Assembly: GCF_900110945.1 (NCBI RefSeq)
Contig: NZ_FOFL01000004.1
Location: 186,001-250,000 of the forward strand
DNA: 64,000 nt
Direction: 5' to 3'
Origin: Devosia sp. YR412
GTDB taxonomy: Bacteria > Pseudomonadota > Alphaproteobacteria > Rhizobiales > Devosiaceae
Under the pieces are notes generated by a model that had not been told where the DNA came from, ran no database searches, and worked only from the letters and a program-made list of their open reading frames with translations. The translations under genes were made by a program, and so were the position numbers. This document shows positions 1 through 9,078 of this stretch, piece by piece (within the stretch, counting starts at the first letter, position 1; the number at the start of each line of letters is the position of its first letter).

Positions 1-1
1 G

Positions 2-1186
2 ATGTTCGACCAGAAGCCGGTCGACCAGATTCTGGTTGGTCGCATCATCACCGCCAATGGCGACGAGATCATCAAGGACGGCTTCGTGGAAGTCATCGGC
101 GGCAAGATCACCCGTGTCGGCCAAAAGTCCGAAATGGGCACGCCGACCCTCACCGTCACCGATACCGGCGGCAAGACCATCATGCCCGGACTCATCCAGT
201 CGCATGGCCATCTCTCGTGGGACGGCGTGCATGAGCTGTCTTTCCAGTCCATGTATGACAGCCCAGAAATCCGCGCCTACAAGGCCGCCGGCAATATGCT
301 GAAGTCCCTGCGCGCCGGCGTCACTTTGGTGCGCGACCTTGGCGTGCACAATGCCAATCTCTTCGCCAAACAGGCCGTCGCCCAGGGTTTCTTCCCGGGC
401 CCGCGCCTTCTGGTCTCCGGCGAGAGCATCATCCAGACCGGCGGCCACACCTATTGGGTCTGTCGCGAAGCCTCGGGCGCCGACGAAATGCGTCGTGCCG
501 TGCGCGACCAGGTCAAGGGCGGCGCCGATCTCATCAAGATCATGGCCTGCCACGATACGCTCGAATTCACCGACGCCGAGCTCGAAGCCGTCATCGATGA
601 AGCCCATCGCAATCGCCTGCCCGTCACCGCCCACGCAACCTATGACGCCTGCATCAGGCGCGTCGTCGAATTCGGCGTCGACTGCGTCGAACACGGCGGC
701 TCGATGAGCGACGAGACCATCCAGCTGCTGCTCGACAAGAAAATCCCGATAGTCACGACCTTCTCGGCTTTGGTCATCCAGTCCAAGCCCGAGATCGCCC
801 GTGCCTTCGGCATTCCCGAATGGAAGATCGCCGAGCGCCAGAAGGCCGTTGCCGACAAGACCCGCTTCGATGGTCTCGTCCGCGCTGCCAAGGCCGGCGT
901 GCCGATCGTCTTCGGCACTGATGCCGGCAGCCCGGCTGTCGAGCATGACCAGATAGCGCCCGAGCTCGAATTCATGGTCGAGGTCGGCGTCTGCACCAGC
1001 AAGCTGGATGCGCTCCGCGCCATCACCATTCGCGGTGCCCAGCTTTCGAAAATGGACAAGAAAATCGGCACGGTCGAAGTCGGCAAGGAAGCCGATCTGA
1101 TCGTCGTCGACGGCAAACCCGATGAAGATTTCTACGCGCTGGAACGCGTTCAGATGACGTTCATCGCTGGCAAGAGGATGCATTGA
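2..1186 (+). CDS. Metal-dependent amidohydrolase (imidazolonepropionase/Xaa-Pro dipeptidase-like)
   Basis: 394 aa, cytoplasmic, amidohydrolase superfamily (COG1228 type). The metal motifs appear in the usual order: HGHL in strand 1 (near residue 67), a candidate carbamylated Lys in GADLIKIM, then TAHATYD, VEHGGS and the strand-8 Asp in GTDAGS. Characterised relatives cleave the amide bond of dipeptides or N-acyl amino acids; the substrate here is unknown. The first ATG is at the second base of the window, so an upstream start cannot be excluded. One base separates it from the next gene, and it belongs to a plus-strand operon that ends in peptide-ABC ATPases, which points to an imported small amide as substrate. 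Confidence 0.85.
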   Translation: MFDQKPVDQILVGRIITANGDEIIKDGFVEVIGGKITRVGQKSEMGTPTLTVTDTGGKTIMPGLIQSHGHLSWDGVHELSFQSMYDSPEIRAYKAAGNMLKSLRAGVTLVRDLGVHNANLFAKQAVAQGFFPGPRLLVSGESIIQTGGHTYWVCREASGADEMRRAVRDQVKGGADLIKIMACHDTLEFTDAELEAVIDEAHRNRLPVTAHATYDACIRRVVEFGVDCVEHGGSMSDETIQLLLDKKIPIVTTFSALVIQSKPEIARAFGIPEWKIAERQKAVADKTRFDGLVRAAKAGVPIVFGTDAGSPAVEHDQIAPELEFMVEVGVCTSKLDALRAITIRGAQLSKMDKKIGTVEVGKEADLIVVDGKPDEDFYALERVQMTFIAGKRMH

Positions 1187-1187
1187 T

Positions 1188-2369
1188 ATGAGCGTAATTG
1201 CAGACAAACTGACCAGCCGCATCGTCGAGGAAGACGGCTCTTTCCGCAGCAAAATGCTGGCCATTGCCGCCACCCTGCCCAGCGTCATTGCCATGGGCCG
1301 CGGCGATCCGGATTTCCATACGCCCGCCCATATCACCGAAGCCGCCAAGAAGGCCATCGACGAGAACCAGCATCACTATACCGGCCCGACCGGCCTGCCC
1401 CAGTTGCGCCAGGCCATCGCCGCCGACCTCAAGGCCGAATATGGCCTCGACTACGGCGCCGATGACATTGTCGTCACGGCCGGTGTGCAGGAATCCATCA
1501 CGCTCATCATGCTGTCGCTGATTGCTCCGGGCGATGAGGTGCTGATCACCTCGCCGCGCTTCATGACCTATGACACCGCCGTCGGCCTGGCCGGCGGCAC
1601 GCCGATCCCGGTCCCGACCTATGAAAAGGACGATTTTGCTCTCGATATCAACGAGATCGAACAGCGCATCACGCCCAAGACCAAGATGTTCGTCTTGGTC
1701 TCGCCCAACAACCCAACCGGCGCCGTGACCCCGCCCGATGTCATCCGCAAGATCGCCGATCTGGCCATCAAGCACGACATCCTCATCGTTTCCGACGAGA
1801 TCTACGCCAAGATCATCTATGAGGGGAACGAGCACCTCTCCATCGCCACCATTCCGGGGATGAAGGAGCGGACCATCACGCTCAATGGCTTCTCCAAGAC
1901 CTATGCGATGACCGGCTGGCGCGTAGGCTATCTCGCCGCGCCAGCCGACTTCGTCACTAAGGTCACCGAAGTCCGTCACACGCTCTCGATCAATACCTGC
2001 ACCGTCTCGCAATTTGCCGCTTTGGCTGCCGTAACCGGCCCCAAGGAACCGATCCAGGCGATGATCAACGACTATGCCGCGCGCCGCGCTTACCTGCTAC
2101 CGGCGCTCAAGGACATGGGCCTCACCTTCGGCAATCCCGGCGGCGCCTTCTACGTCTATATCAACGTCTCGGGCACCGGCATGACCACGCCCGACTTCTG
2201 CGAAAAACTGCTGCGCGAGACCGGCGTCATGCTGTTCCCCGGCACCATGTTCGGCGACCACGATCCCTCCTACATCCGCATGTCCTTCCTGCAGCCGATC
2301 GACAAGATCAAGGACGCCGTCGAGCGCATGAAGGGCTTCATGGCCAAGCACGGAAAGGCCGCGGCATGA
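1188..2369 (+). CDS. PLP-dependent class I/II aminotransferase
   Basis: 393 aa, fold-type I aminotransferase of the aspartate/aromatic group. The cofactor Lys is residue 237 in NGFSKTYAMTGWRVGY, with the SPNNPTGAV loop and the SDEIYAKIIY Asp that pairs with the pyridine nitrogen upstream of it. It should move an amino group between an amino acid and a 2-oxo acid in the cytoplasm; the specificity cannot be read. It starts one base after the preceding amidohydrolase and its stop overlaps the next start by 4 bases, so it is translationally coupled. In context it probably handles the amino acid released by the neighbouring hydrolases (inference). Confidence 0.9.
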   Translation: MSVIADKLTSRIVEEDGSFRSKMLAIAATLPSVIAMGRGDPDFHTPAHITEAAKKAIDENQHHYTGPTGLPQLRQAIAADLKAEYGLDYGADDIVVTAGVQESITLIMLSLIAPGDEVLITSPRFMTYDTAVGLAGGTPIPVPTYEKDDFALDINEIEQRITPKTKMFVLVSPNNPTGAVTPPDVIRKIADLAIKHDILIVSDEIYAKIIYEGNEHLSIATIPGMKERTITLNGFSKTYAMTGWRVGYLAAPADFVTKVTEVRHTLSINTCTVSQFAALAAVTGPKEPIQAMINDYAARRAYLLPALKDMGLTFGNPGGAFYVYINVSGTGMTTPDFCEKLLRETGVMLFPGTMFGDHDPSYIRMSFLQPIDKIKDAVERMKGFMAKHGKAAA

Positions 2370-3793
2370 CCGGCAAGCCTAACCCAGCCGAAAAATTCGT
2401 CGGCATCCAGGTCAGCCCGATCAGCTTCCTCGACGAGGGCGTCGATGTGGTGCTCGATACGCTCAAGGACCGCGTCGGCGTTAACGTTTTGATGCTCGGC
2501 ACCGTGTCTTGGCTCGGCCTCAAGACCGGCCGCTCCATCTCGCACAAGCTCGATGGCTGGCCCGACCACGGCATTCCCGAACCCTTCGCCATGAAGGGCG
2601 GCGCGTATTTCGAGCCCGACCCGCGCTTCTATTCCGGCACCTTCATCAAGAATTTCCGCGCCCAGGACCCAGAGTTCGAGGGCAAGGACATCCTCGATAT
2701 GGTGATCCAGCCCGCCCACGACCGCGGCATGAAGGTGTTCATCGAATTGATGGAGCCATTCTTCAAATATACCGGCCACGGCTCGACCAATACCGTCGAT
2801 ATCCCCAACCTCGCCCAGGCCATGGAAGTCGACATCTTCGGCCGCCTCGGCTCCGATCCCTCAACCAGCCATCCCGATTATCGCAACTGGATCCTCTCCA
2901 TGGTCGAGGATCAGGTGCGCAATTACGACATCGATGGCGTCATGTGGTGCAATGAGCGCAACAGCCCGCTCGATACTCTGATTCAGGGTGGCGCCCCCGG
3001 CGATTTCTCGACCCATGCCCGCAAGGAAGCGATAGAACGCGGCATCGATGTGGAAGCCTGCCGCCGTGCGCTCATCAACCTCTATGAGTTCATGCAGGAC
3101 GCCAAGAACGGCAAGGAATTTGCCGATGGCGCCTTCATCACCTTCATCCGCATACTGCTGGCTAATCCGGAAGCTCTGATCTGGGAGCGGTTCTGGCTCG
3201 AGCGCAACAAGGACCTCGATCGCGAGCTCTATGGCCTAGTCAAGTGGTGCAAGCCGGGCATGAGCTTTGGGCTCAATGTCTGGAACCGCAACCATTTCAA
3301 CATCTTCCGCCGTGCCCAGTGGCCGTGGGAAGAGCAGACCATGTATGCCGACTGGGTCAAGCCGATCACCTATCAGCATCAGGCCGGCGAAGTCTTCACC
3401 AAGGAATTCGGCTTCTTCCAGAAGACCATCCTGCGCGATTTCAATCCGGATGAGGCAGCCGCCGTCCTCTACAAGATCCTCGGCCTCAAGGAAGCCCCGT
3501 TTGGCGAGGTCATCGCGGCCGGCATGGACCCGGATACCTATGTCCATGGCCAATGCGCCGATGCCGTAAAGGGCGTCGCAGGCAAGGCCAAGGTCTTCAT
3601 GGGCCTGGGCGTCGATGCCCCGCGCACAAAGGCGGAAACCGCCAAGATGACCCCCGACATCGCCTATCGCTCGGTGATGGCGACTTATTGCGCCGGCGGA
3701 GATGGGGTGGTCCTCGCCCCCAATTACGCCAGCATGCATTTGATCAACCTGGATGGCGTTGCCCAGGCCCTGACAGAACTGGGACTGAAATGA
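2366..3793 (+). CDS. Uncharacterised protein, possible TIM-barrel (glycoside hydrolase-like) fold
   Basis: 475 aa. I do not recognise a named family. The layout suggests a (beta/alpha)8 barrel: an early LDEGVDVVLDTLKDRVGVNVLML stretch, DRGMKVFIELMEP near residue 125, and DIDGVMWCNERNSPLD near residue 190, which resembles the strand-4 region of GHL10/alpha-amylase-like barrels where a catalytic acid sits. It has no signal peptide or membrane segment. It overlaps both neighbours by 4 bases (ATGA), so it must be made together with the aminotransferase and the dihydropyrimidinase-like enzyme. A carbohydrate-active role inside an amide-catabolism operon is odd; an epimerase or lyase role is equally possible. 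Confidence 0.6.
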   Translation: MTGKPNPAEKFVGIQVSPISFLDEGVDVVLDTLKDRVGVNVLMLGTVSWLGLKTGRSISHKLDGWPDHGIPEPFAMKGGAYFEPDPRFYSGTFIKNFRAQDPEFEGKDILDMVIQPAHDRGMKVFIELMEPFFKYTGHGSTNTVDIPNLAQAMEVDIFGRLGSDPSTSHPDYRNWILSMVEDQVRNYDIDGVMWCNERNSPLDTLIQGGAPGDFSTHARKEAIERGIDVEACRRALINLYEFMQDAKNGKEFADGAFITFIRILLANPEALIWERFWLERNKDLDRELYGLVKWCKPGMSFGLNVWNRNHFNIFRRAQWPWEEQTMYADWVKPITYQHQAGEVFTKEFGFFQKTILRDFNPDEAAAVLYKILGLKEAPFGEVIAAGMDPDTYVHGQCADAVKGVAGKAKVFMGLGVDAPRTKAETAKMTPDIAYRSVMATYCAGGDGVVLAPNYASMHLINLDGVAQALTELGLK

Positions 3794-5199
3794 CAGCCAG
3801 CTATGACAGTGTCATCCGGGGCGCCAAGGTCCTGACGCCCGAGGGCCTGCTGGACCTCGACGTCGGTATTGCCGGTGGACGGATTGCCGCCCTCCTGCCC
3901 CGCGGCGAGGGCAATGCCACCATCACCATCGATGGCAGCGGACAGCACCTGCTGCCCGGCGCCATCGATATTCACTTCCACGTCCGCGCCCCGGCCTTTC
4001 CCGAGCGCGGCACGGTGGAAAGCGAAACCCGCGCCGCCGCTGCAGGCGGTGTGACGACGCTGTTCGAAATGCCGATCTCAAAGCCCTGCTGCAACTCGGC
4101 CGAGAGGGTGGAAATCCGCCGGGCGCATTTCGCGGAACACGCCTTCATCAACTTCGGCCTTTATGCGGCACCGGGCGATCTGACCGATACCAGCGTCGAG
4201 GCCATGCGGGCCGCCGGCATTGTCGCCTTCAAGATCTTTACCACCGTGGCTCCCGAAGGCCGGGACGACGAGTTCTTCGGCCTCTCCTTCCCCGATGAGG
4301 GCGATCAGCTGCGCGCTCTCAAGGCCGCGGCCAAGACGGGCCTGCCGATCGTGGTGCATGCCGAAAGCGCGCAGATCATCGCTGCCGGTGAAGCAGATCT
4401 CGTCGGCCGCGACCTGGCGGATGCCGATACCCATCTCGATGCGCGCCCCGCAATGGCAGAGGCTGTGGCCGTGGCCAAGCTCCTGACCATGAACATCGCC
4501 GCCCGGGCCAAGCTGCACATTGCCCATGTGACCAGCGCGCTGACCGTCGACGTGCTGCGCCGCTTTGCCGGCACCTCGGATTTTTCGGCCGAGACCTGTC
4601 CGCATTACCTGTTCCGCACCCATGACGACGTGCGCAAGGCCGGGGTCTTTGCCAAGATCAATCCGCCGGTCCGCAACCAGTCCGACCAGGATGCGCTGTG
4701 GCAGGCCATTGCGGATGGCATCATCACCCATGTCACCACCGATCACGCGGCCTTCTCCTTTGCCGACAAGCAGGCGAGCATTGCCAATTGGCTCAATGCC
4801 CCGCCCGGCACACCCGGCTCTGAGATCTTGCTGCCGTCCATGCTTGATGCCGTCGCGCAGGGCAAGGTGACGCTGGAACAGGCAATGGCCTTGCTCAGCG
4901 GCAATGCTGCTGATCGTTTTTCGCTGGCCGGCAAGGGCCGGATCGCGGTCGGCGCCGATGCCGACCTGGTGCTGGTGGACATGGCCGGCACCACCGAAAT
5001 CACGCCGCAGACCCTCTTCACTCATGCCCGCGATGTTGCCCAACTTTACTATGGCGCGCGGTTTGCATGTCGGGTGACGCAGACGCTTGTCGCGGGCCGC
5101 ACCGTCTTTGACGGCGGCATCGTCGGCGAGGCCGGCTGGGGCCGCTACACCAGCCCCTCAACCACGACCAGGGCGGCGTCTGCTGCCATGCGGGCCTGA
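3790..5199 (+). CDS. Dihydroorotase/dihydropyrimidinase/allantoinase-type cyclic amidohydrolase
   Basis: 469 aa. It starts at the ATG that overlaps the previous stop (ATGA); the open frame runs further upstream, but only as a shadow of the preceding gene. Metal motifs are DIHFHVRAP (HxH) near residue 60, a Lys in VAFKIFTT that fits the carbamylated bridging Lys, HAES, HIAHVTS and a strand-8 Asp in TTDHAAF. The family opens cyclic amides such as dihydropyrimidines, hydantoins or allantoin. It lies between an aminotransferase and peptide-transporter ATPases, in a window that also holds hydantoinase/oxoprolinase A and B. The ring substrate cannot be decided from sequence alone. Confidence 0.87.
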   Translation: MTASYDSVIRGAKVLTPEGLLDLDVGIAGGRIAALLPRGEGNATITIDGSGQHLLPGAIDIHFHVRAPAFPERGTVESETRAAAAGGVTTLFEMPISKPCCNSAERVEIRRAHFAEHAFINFGLYAAPGDLTDTSVEAMRAAGIVAFKIFTTVAPEGRDDEFFGLSFPDEGDQLRALKAAAKTGLPIVVHAESAQIIAAGEADLVGRDLADADTHLDARPAMAEAVAVAKLLTMNIAARAKLHIAHVTSALTVDVLRRFAGTSDFSAETCPHYLFRTHDDVRKAGVFAKINPPVRNQSDQDALWQAIADGIITHVTTDHAAFSFADKQASIANWLNAPPGTPGSEILLPSMLDAVAQGKVTLEQAMALLSGNAADRFSLAGKGRIAVGADADLVLVDMAGTTEITPQTLFTHARDVAQLYYGARFACRVTQTLVAGRTVFDGGIVGEAGWGRYTSPSTTTRAASAAMRA

Positions 5200-5228
5200 T
5201 CCATGACCCTAACCCCGGAGCGCCAAGG

Positions 5229-6257
5229 ATGACAGAGATAGCCGATCCAGCTGCCCCCTTGCTTGAGGTCGATGACCTGCAGACCAGTTTTGTCGTCGGT
5301 GAAGGCCAGGATGTCCGAGCCGTCGACGGCGTCAGCTTTGCCGTGCGGCCGGGTGAAACCATTGCCATCGTCGGCGAGAGCGGCTCGGGCAAGTCGGTGA
5401 CGAGCCTTTCGATCATGCGGCTCCTGCCCAAAAAGGTCGGCCGCATTTCGCGCGGCACCATCAAGCTGCGCGGCAGGAACATCGTTGATATCCCGGAAAA
5501 CGAGATGCGCGCCATCCGGGGCAACGACATCGGCATGATCTTCCAGGAGCCGATGACCAGCCTCAATCCGGTGCATACCATCGGCACCCAGATCGCCGAA
5601 GTCGTGATGCAGCACGAGAAGGTCAACAAGACCAAGGCGCATGAGCGCGCCGTGGAGATGCTCGAGCTGGTCGGCATTCCCGAACCGCGCCGCCGCGCCA
5701 ATAACTACCCGCATGAAATGTCGGGCGGCATGCGCCAGCGCGCCATGATCGCCATGGCCCTTTCCTGCGAACCCAGCGTGCTGATCGCCGATGAGCCGAC
5801 CACCGCGCTCGATGTCACCATTCAGGCGCAGATCCTTGATCTCATGCGAGGGCTGCAGAAAAAGCTCGGCATGGCCATCGTCTTCATCACCCATGATCTG
5901 GGTGTGGTGGCAGAAATGGCCGACCGCGTGGTGGTGATGTATGCCGGCCAGGTGGTCGAGACCGGCACGGTGCAGGAGATCTTCACCAAGCCACTGATGC
6001 CCTACACATCGGGCCTGATGCAGTCGATCCCGCGCATGGGCAAGTCCGAGACAAAGGTCCGCCTCCAGACCATCCCGGGCTATGTCCCCCTCCTCACCAA
6101 GCTGCCCAGCGGCTGCCGTTTCCGCACCCGTTGCAGCTTCGCCACCGAAGCCTGCGCCGCCCAAGAACCGCCACTCGAAGTGCTCGACAGCGGGCGCAGC
6201 GTGCGCTGCATCCGCTGGCGCGAACTCGACCTCCTGACCGTGAAGGCAACAGCATGA
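5229..6257 (+). CDS. Di/oligopeptide ABC transporter ATP-binding protein (DppD/OppD-like)
   Basis: 342 aa, first of a pair of nucleotide-binding subunits. Walker A is GESGSGKS (about residues 49-56), the signature is MSGGMRQRA and Walker B is [12 protein letters not shown], followed by the H-loop [14 protein letters not shown]. The C-terminal oligopeptide-type domain has the Cys pattern [15 protein letters not shown]. It powers import of peptides or similar molecules from the cytoplasmic face of the membrane. No binding protein or permease precedes it here; they may lie before the left edge. It overlaps the next ATPase by 4 bases. Confidence 0.92.
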   Translation: MTEIADPAAPLLEVDDLQTSFVVGEGQDVRAVDGVSFAVRPGETIAIVGESGSGKSVTSLSIMRLLPKKVGRISRGTIKLRGRNIVDIPENEMRAIRGNDIGMIFQEPMTSLNPVHTIGTQIAEVVMQHEKVNKTKAHERAVEMLELVGIPEPRRRANNYPHEMSGGMRQRAMIAMALSCEPSVLIADEPTTALDVTIQAQILDLMRGLQKKLGMAIVFITHDLGVVAEMADRVVVMYAGQVVETGTVQEIFTKPLMPYTSGLMQSIPRMGKSETKVRLQTIPGYVPLLTKLPSGCRFRTRCSFATEACAAQEPPLEVLDSGRSVRCIRWRELDLLTVKATA

Positions 6258-7273
6258 TCATGTCCTCCGATCCGAAAGTCGCCGAGCAGCCGGCCAAGGG
6301 CCGCGACCAGCTGCTGCATGTGGCCAACCTCAAGAAATATTTTCCCATCCGGGGCGGCGTGCTCAACCGCGTGGTCAATCACGTCAAAGCCGTCAATGAT
6401 GTGACCTTCGACATCGCCCGCGGCGAAGTGGTGGGCCTCGTCGGGGAATCCGGCTCCGGCAAGACCACGGTCGGCCGCACCATCCTGCGCCTCGAACAGG
6501 CCACCGAGGGCTCCATCGACTTCGACGGCGCCGATATCAACCGCCTCAACAAGCCGCAGATGCGCCGCTATCGCAAGCGCATGCAGATCGTCTTCCAGGA
6601 CCCCTATGCCAGCCTCAACCCGCGCGAAAAGATCCGCACGGTACTGGGTCATGCGCTGGCGCTGCACAATATCGGCACGCCCTCCGACCGCGACGACCGC
6701 ATCGTTGCCCTCCTGGAGCAGGTCGGCCTGTCGTCCGACTACATCAACCGCTTCCCGCACGAATTCTCCGGCGGGCAGCGCCAGCGTATCGGCATCGCTC
6801 GCGCTCTGGCCGTCGAGCCGGAGTTCATCGTCGCCGACGAGCCGGTGTCGGCGCTCGACGTGTCGATCCAGGCGCAGGTGATCAACCTGATGGACGATCT
6901 GCGCGAAAAGTTCAGCCTCACTATGCTGTTCATCGCCCACGACTTGGCGGTGGTGGAGCACATCAGCGACCGCGTCATCGTCATGTATCTGGGCAAGATC
7001 ATGGAAATCGCGCCGACGCGCGCGCTCTACCGGGTACCGAACCATCCCTATACGCAGGCGCTGCTCTCGGCCGTGCCCAATCCCGACATCACCGAACGCA
7101 AGGAACGCGTCATCCTCAAGGGCGACATTCCGAGCCCGATCAATCCGCCATCCGGATGCGTCTTCCGTACCCGCTGCCCTATCGCCATCGCCGACTGCGC
7201 CAGCATCGTGCCGCCGCTCAAGCAGGTAGCGCCGGACCATTACAGCGCCTGTATCCGCACCGCGGGCGTCTAG
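6254..7273 (+). CDS. Di/oligopeptide ABC transporter ATP-binding protein (DppF/OppF-like)
   Basis: 339 aa, partner of the preceding ATPase. I start it at the ATG overlapping the previous stop (ATGA), giving [13 protein letters not shown]; an ATG two codons later is possible. Walker A is GESGSGKT (64-71), the signature is [15 protein letters not shown] and Walker B is [12 protein letters not shown]. The C-terminal Cys cluster [15 protein letters not shown] is typical of DppF/OppF. It should form a heterodimer with the upstream subunit to energise peptide uptake. A carboxypeptidase gene follows after 36 bases, so import and cleavage appear to be expressed together. Confidence 0.92.
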   Translation: MIMSSDPKVAEQPAKGRDQLLHVANLKKYFPIRGGVLNRVVNHVKAVNDVTFDIARGEVVGLVGESGSGKTTVGRTILRLEQATEGSIDFDGADINRLNKPQMRRYRKRMQIVFQDPYASLNPREKIRTVLGHALALHNIGTPSDRDDRIVALLEQVGLSSDYINRFPHEFSGGQRQRIGIARALAVEPEFIVADEPVSALDVSIQAQVINLMDDLREKFSLTMLFIAHDLAVVEHISDRVIVMYLGKIMEIAPTRALYRVPNHPYTQALLSAVPNPDITERKERVILKGDIPSPINPPSGCVFRTRCPIAIADCASIVPPLKQVAPDHYSACIRTAGV

Positions 7274-7309
7274 CCCATCTGCCGAACTGCATTACCAAGG
7301 ACCCTGGTC

Positions 7310-8986
7310 ATGACTGCCCTCGACGTCAAATTCGACCGTTACTACACCTATGCTGAAATGACCGATCGCCTGCGCCAGCTGGTCGATGCCTATCCCGAGC
7401 TGGCCACCATGACCTCGATGACCAAGTCCTTCGAGGGGCGAGACGTCTGGGTCATCGAGATCAACAATCCCAAGACCGGCGCTGCGCTGGACAAGCCGGG
7501 CTATTACATCGATGGCCAAATCCACGCCGAGGAACATGCCACCAGCGCCGTCGCGCTCTATGCGGTGTTTCACCTACTGACCCAATATGGCAAGGACGAG
7601 GAGGTCACCCGGCTCGTCGATAGCCAGGCCTTCTACATCATCCCCCGCATCAATCCCGATGGCGCCGAACTGTCGCTGGTGGCGCCCTATTACAACTGGT
7701 GCGGCAATGGCCGTTTCCAGCCCGGCTTTGATCGCATAGAGGGCCTGATCCCCGAAGACATCGACAATGACGGCTTCATCGTCTGGATGCGCGTGCCCGA
7801 CAGCAAGGGCGAGTGGAAAAAGAGCGCCACCAATCCCGACATCATGGTGCAGCGCAAGCCGGGCGAGGATGGCGGCCAGTATTACCGCATGTATCCCGAG
7901 GGCACCGTCCGTAATTACGACGGCGTCGACGTCAAGGTCGAAAAGCCCTTCGACGGCAACATGAACCGCAACTTCCCGACCAACTGGTCACCCCAGGAAT
8001 ATGGCGCGGGCGAACATCCCATGTCCGAGCCCGAAGCCGCCGCCATGGCACGCTTTATCCTCGACCATCCCAATATCTGCGGCATGTGCGCCTATCACAC
8101 CCATGGCGGCATCATCCTGCGCCCGTCGATGACCAAGCCGGACAGCGCCATGAGCGCGCCCGACATCAATCTCTACAAGGAGATCGGCAAGGTCGGCACC
8201 GAGATCACCGGCTATCCGACCGTCTCGATCTACGAGGAGTTCACGCCCGACAAATCCAAGGTCCGCCGCGGCGGGTTGATGGACTGGACCTATGAGGAAA
8301 TGGGCATCATTTCCTTCGGCACCGAGCTCTGGGATCTGGAACGCACCGCCGGCGTGCCCAAGGAAGGCTTCTACAACCTCTATCCGCGCAATGAGGAAGT
8401 CCAGCAACTGGTCTATGACTACGTAAAGCTGCATATGGCCGAAAAGGGCTGGCGCGACTGGAAGCCCTATGACCACCCCCAGCTCGGCAAGATCGAGATC
8501 GGCGGCATGGTCAATATCTGGACCTATCGCAATCCGCCCGGCTTCCTGCTCGAGGACATGTGCCACAAGAACGTGCTGTTCAACCTCAAGCATGCCGCTG
8601 CCGCGCCGCTGGTCCGCGTCGACGACGTCAAGCTGACCCCGATCAGCGACGGCGTCTACAAGGTGCGCGCCGAAGTGGGCAACCACGGCTACCTGCCGAC
8701 CAACCTGTCCAATGTCGCCGTGGTCAACAAGGTGGCCAAGCCGGTGCTGGTCTCCATCGCCATCGCTGGCGGCGAAGTGTTGATGAACCCGGTCACCGCC
8801 GAACTCGGCAATCTGGCCGGCCGCAATGAGCGGCTCTATCCGTGGTCGCCCTGGGGCCAGCAATGGTCGGCAACGACCAGGGCCGCGGAATGGCTGGTCA
8901 AGGCTCCGTCGGGCGCCGCGATCACCGTCACGAGCAAATCCGAAAAAGGCGGCACCCATACGGTCAGCGTGCCGCTGCCACATTAA
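7310..8986 (+). CDS. M14-family zinc carboxypeptidase
   Basis: 558 aa. The zinc ligands are His72 and Glu75 in IHAEEHATS and a His in AYHTHGG (263 or 265); the general base is probably Glu339 in FGTELWDLE. PRINPDGAE carries the substrate-binding Arg region. It removes C-terminal residues from peptides. It is longer than the roughly 300-residue catalytic domain: an insert of about 70 residues follows PRINPDG, and about 150 C-terminal residues look like a beta-sandwich. Most M14 enzymes are exported, but no signal peptide is visible, so it probably acts in the cytoplasm on peptides imported by the upstream transporter. A strong terminator follows. Confidence 0.88.
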   Translation: MTALDVKFDRYYTYAEMTDRLRQLVDAYPELATMTSMTKSFEGRDVWVIEINNPKTGAALDKPGYYIDGQIHAEEHATSAVALYAVFHLLTQYGKDEEVTRLVDSQAFYIIPRINPDGAELSLVAPYYNWCGNGRFQPGFDRIEGLIPEDIDNDGFIVWMRVPDSKGEWKKSATNPDIMVQRKPGEDGGQYYRMYPEGTVRNYDGVDVKVEKPFDGNMNRNFPTNWSPQEYGAGEHPMSEPEAAAMARFILDHPNICGMCAYHTHGGIILRPSMTKPDSAMSAPDINLYKEIGKVGTEITGYPTVSIYEEFTPDKSKVRRGGLMDWTYEEMGIISFGTELWDLERTAGVPKEGFYNLYPRNEEVQQLVYDYVKLHMAEKGWRDWKPYDHPQLGKIEIGGMVNIWTYRNPPGFLLEDMCHKNVLFNLKHAAAAPLVRVDDVKLTPISDGVYKVRAEVGNHGYLPTNLSNVAVVNKVAKPVLVSIAIAGGEVLMNPVTAELGNLAGRNERLYPWSPWGQQWSATTRAAEWLVKAPSGAAITVTSKSEKGGTHTVSVPLPH

Positions 8987-9003
8987 GCCCACTCTCCTGA
9001 CCT

Positions 9004-9035
9004 GGCCCCAAACAGAATAGTTTGGGGCCCTTTTT
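9004..9035 (+). terminator. Rho-independent terminator after the carboxypeptidase operon
   Basis: A perfect 10-bp stem GGCCCCAAAC / GTTTGGGGCC with a 6-base loop is followed by a run of T on the plus strand. It lies 17 bases after the carboxypeptidase stop and closes the left operon. Confidence 0.92.
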
Positions 9036-9050
9036 ATTGCGGTCCGGATA

Positions 9051-9077
9051 AAAAGGCCCCGGAAACCGGGGCCTTTT
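9051..9077. terminator. Bidirectional terminator between convergent operons
   Basis: A stem AAAAGGCCCCGG / CCGGGGCCTTTT with a 3-base AAA loop. A-run and T-run flank it on both sides, so it can stop transcription either way. It ends one base before the stop of the minus-strand amidohydrolase and backs up the plus-strand terminator just before it. Confidence 0.92.
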
Positions 9078-9078
9078 G

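Noticed and set aside
5145..7240. Minus-strand open frames across the peptide ATPases
   Set aside because: Both ATPase genes on the plus strand have intact Walker motifs. The minus frames are shadows.
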